DNA from: Paenibacillus ginsengihumi DSM 21568
GTDB lineage: Bacteria > Bacillota > Bacilli > Paenibacillales > NBRC-103111
Direction of reading: 5' to 3'
Assembly: GCF_000380965.1 (NCBI RefSeq)
Contig: NZ_KB905566.1
Coordinates: 1 to 64,000, forward strand
Length of the DNA stretch: 64,000 nt
Position numbers and translations under genes: made by a program. The notes below the pieces were generated by a model. The model was not told the origin of the DNA, made no database searches, and was given only the letters and a program-made list of their open reading frames with translations. Shown in pieces: positions 62,010 to 64,000 of the stretch. The number at the start of each line of letters is the position of its first letter. Position 1 is the first letter of the stretch.

Positions 62010-63986
62010 ATGCACGAGACGATTGCAGCGGTCATGGGAGAAGCTTCCGCCGCTCTTTACGAGGTGACAACGCGCGCTCCGGGGCCGGAAGGCAGGCTGC
62101 CGCTGAGCGACGAACTGCTGAGGCATGCGCCGAGCGGCGATTTGTTCGGCATGTCGCAAAACGTGGGGATGGGCTGGCAGCCTGACCGGCTGAACGGCAA
62201 GCCATTTTTGCTGCTGAGCACGCAGGGCGGCATTCGCGGCGACGACGGTACGCCCATTGCCCTTGGCTACCATACGGGCCACTGGGAGGTCGGGCTGCTG
62301 ACGCGGGCGGCTGCCGCCGAAATTGCCGCCGCGGGCGGCATCCCTTTCGCCGGATATGTGAGCGATCCGTGCGACGGCCGCTCGCAGGGGACGACCGGCA
62401 TGTTCGATTCGCTGCCGTACCGCAACGACGCAGCCGTCGTTTTTCGCCGCCTTATTCGCTCGCTGCCGACGCGCCGCGGGGTGATCGGCGTCGCCACCTG
62501 CGACAAAGGGCTGCCCGCCATGATGCTGGCTCTGGCCGGCAGCCGAGAGCTTCCCGCCGTCATCGCGCCGGGAGGGGTGACGCTGCCTCCCGTCGCCGGG
62601 GAAGACGCCGGGAAGATTCAGACGATCGGCGCGCGGTACGCGAGCGGCGAATTGACGCTGGACGAGGCCGCCGACCTCGGCTGCCGCGCCTGCGCCACCC
62701 CTGGCGGCGGCTGCCAGTTCCTGGGGACGGCCGCCACGTCCCAGGTCGTCGCCGAGGCGCTCGGGATGGCCGTGCCCCATTCGGCGCTGGCTCCTTCGGG
62801 GCAGCCGATCTGGGAAGAGATCGGTCGGCAGTCCGCGCGGGCGGTCATGAACCTGGAGGCGCGGGGCATCCGGATGCGCGACATCGTGACCGAGGCGGCG
62901 ATCCGCAACGCGATGGCCGTGCATGCCGCCTTCGGCGGCTCGACGAACCTGCTGCTGCACATTCCCGCCATCGCGCATGCCGCCGGGCTGCAGGCGCCGA
63001 CCGTGCACGACTGGATTCGCATCAACCGCGCGGTGCCCAGGCTCGTCAGCGTGCTGCCGAACGGGCCGGTGCCGCATCCGACCGTGCGGGCGTTTTTGGC
63101 CGGCGGCGTGCCGGAGGTCATGCTGCATTTGAGGCGTCTCGGCCTGCTCGAGGAATCGGCGCTGACGGCAACAGGCGAGCCGCTCGGGCGCGTGCTGGAC
63201 TGGTGGGAAACGAGCGAGCGCCGCAGCCGCTTGCGCGAGCGGCTCAAGGTGGCGGATGGCGTCGATCCGGACAGCGTTATTTTGGCGCCGGAGCAGGCCG
63301 CGGCGCTGGGCCTTGCGTCCACGGTGACGTTCCCCACCGGCAATCTGGCGCCGGAAGGCTCCGTCATCAAATCGACGGCGATCGATCCTTCGGTGCTGAG
63401 GGAAGACGGGGTTTATTACCATAAAGGCAAAGCGAAGGTGTTTACGACGGAGCGGGCGGCAATCGCCGCCATCAAGAACGGCGGCATTCAAGCCGGCGAC
63501 ATGATGGTGCTGATCGGCCGCGGCCCGTCGGGAACGGGCATGGAGGAGACGTACCAGCTGACGTCGGCGCTGAAGCATTTGCCCTTCGGCAAGCGGGTAT
63601 CGCTAATTACCGACGCGCGGTTTTCCGGCGTATCCACCGGCGCCTGTATCGGCCATGTCGGACCGGAGGCGCTGGCGGGCGGCCCGATCGGCAAGCTGAG
63701 GGACGGCGATACGATCGAGATCGTCATTGATCCGAAGGCGCTTGCAGGCAGCGTCCATTTCGTCGGGGAAGGGGAGAGCGAATTTTCGCCGGAGGAAGGC
63801 GCGCGGATTTTGGCCCAGCGTCCGTTCCATCCGCAGCTTGCCGCTGATCCCGCGCTGCCGGACGATACCCGGCTGTGGGCCGCGCTGCAGTCGGTCAGCG
63901 GAGGCACGTGGCGGGGCAGCGTGTACGACGTGGAGCGGATCGTTGCGGCGCTCGAGGCGGGAAAAAAAGCGCTGGGCTGGACATGA
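62010..63986 (+). CDS. YjhG/YagF-type (IlvD/EDD family) D-xylonate dehydratase
   Basis: The protein is 658 residues, the long YjhG/YagF form of the iron-sulfur dehydratases. Candidate cluster cysteines are in [22 protein letters not shown] and [15 protein letters not shown]. Other markers are [20 protein letters not shown] and the C-terminal [20 protein letters not shown]. It dehydrates a pentonate (D-xylonate in characterised relatives) to the 2-keto-3-deoxy acid. It lies 15 bases after the aldehyde dehydrogenase gene and the operon may continue beyond the window. Confidence 0.87.
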   Translation: MHETIAAVMGEASAALYEVTTRAPGPEGRLPLSDELLRHAPSGDLFGMSQNVGMGWQPDRLNGKPFLLLSTQGGIRGDDGTPIALGYHTGHWEVGLLTRAAAAEIAAAGGIPFAGYVSDPCDGRSQGTTGMFDSLPYRNDAAVVFRRLIRSLPTRRGVIGVATCDKGLPAMMLALAGSRELPAVIAPGGVTLPPVAGEDAGKIQTIGARYASGELTLDEAADLGCRACATPGGGCQFLGTAATSQVVAEALGMAVPHSALAPSGQPIWEEIGRQSARAVMNLEARGIRMRDIVTEAAIRNAMAVHAAFGGSTNLLLHIPAIAHAAGLQAPTVHDWIRINRAVPRLVSVLPNGPVPHPTVRAFLAGGVPEVMLHLRRLGLLEESALTATGEPLGRVLDWWETSERRSRLRERLKVADGVDPDSVILAPEQAAALGLASTVTFPTGNLAPEGSVIKSTAIDPSVLREDGVYYHKGKAKVFTTERAAIAAIKNGGIQAGDMMVLIGRGPSGTGMEETYQLTSALKHLPFGKRVSLITDARFSGVSTGACIGHVGPEALAGGPIGKLRDGDTIEIVIDPKALAGSVHFVGEGESEFSPEEGARILAQRPFHPQLAADPALPDDTRLWAALQSVSGGTWRGSVYDVERIVAALEAGKKALGWT

Positions 63987-64000
63987 GCAGCAGACGCAGC

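Noticed and set aside
60489-63578. A minus-strand open frame of more than 1,000 codons opposite the aldehyde dehydrogenase and dehydratase genes
   Set aside because: It is antisense to two well-supported enzymes, is Arg/Ala/His-rich with no domain, and is explained by GC-rich third positions of the real genes.

Overview
The window is chromosomal DNA of a Gram-positive, moderately GC-rich bacterium, most likely Paenibacillus, Cohnella or a close relative. This rests on gene content: paired YesM-type kinases and YesN-type AraC regulators, YteP/YtcP/YtcQ-like oligosaccharide importers, GH105 and YetA-like pectin enzymes, a stalk-domain protein, AGGAGG ribosome sites with many TTG/GTG starts, and CcpA (cre)-like boxes. 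No rRNA, tRNA or CRISPR array was seen.

Layout. 1-1.6 kb: the end of a mobile element (ATPase C-terminus, DUF5348 protein, small proteins) and a decayed IS1182-like transposase. 1.8-10.0 kb: a monosaccharide ABC importer (binding protein, ATPase, permease), a second membrane-anchored sugar-binding protein and a two-component system. 10.1-14.4 kb: a galactarate/glucarate-type sugar-acid operon (DapA-family lyase, tartronate semialdehyde reductase, GntR regulator, GarD/UxaA dehydratase), with a GntR-type palindrome on its promoter. 14.7-21.8 kb: importer, AraC regulator and unsaturated rhamnogalacturonyl hydrolase for pectin oligosaccharides. 22.5-28.0 kb: an ECF transporter whose two ATPases are fused through a six-copy 15-residue repeat, plus a PHP-domain protein and an RpiR regulator. 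28.2-32.5 kb: a HIT protein and a pair of ABC exporter half-transporters.

32.5-46.1 kb is an AT-rich island. It holds a nucleotidyltransferase, then a tightly overlapping seven-gene operon: PurZ-like adenylosuccinate synthetase homologue, Nudix, phosphoribosyltransferase, DegT aminotransferase, amino-acid-kinase-fold kinase, a second nucleotidyltransferase and an HPr-kinase-like protein. A frameshifted PurM paralogue follows. Three decayed insertion sequences interrupt the island. Its right edge carries the last 16 codons of a homologue of the ABC exporter gene at its left edge, which suggests integration by recombination in that gene. This is the most unusual part of the window; I infer a nucleotide-derived small molecule exported by the ABC pair, product unknown.

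46.1-52.6 kb: a frameshifted HAD phosphatase, a stalk-domain protein, an orphan sugar-binding lipoprotein and a YetA-like exo-rhamnogalacturonan lyase. 52.6-64 kb: a sugar-acid locus. A minus-strand operon (mannonate dehydratase homologue, two short-chain dehydrogenases, an enolase-superfamily dehydratase) is divergent from an IclR regulator. Further right lie a FAH-fold protein, an aldehyde dehydrogenase and a YjhG/YagF-type xylonate dehydratase, the enzyme set of a Weimberg-type oxidative pentose route. A near-identical 17-bp palindrome in front of iclR and of the FAH gene suggests one IclR regulon. 58.1-59.2 kb is a gene-free, repeat-rich stretch.
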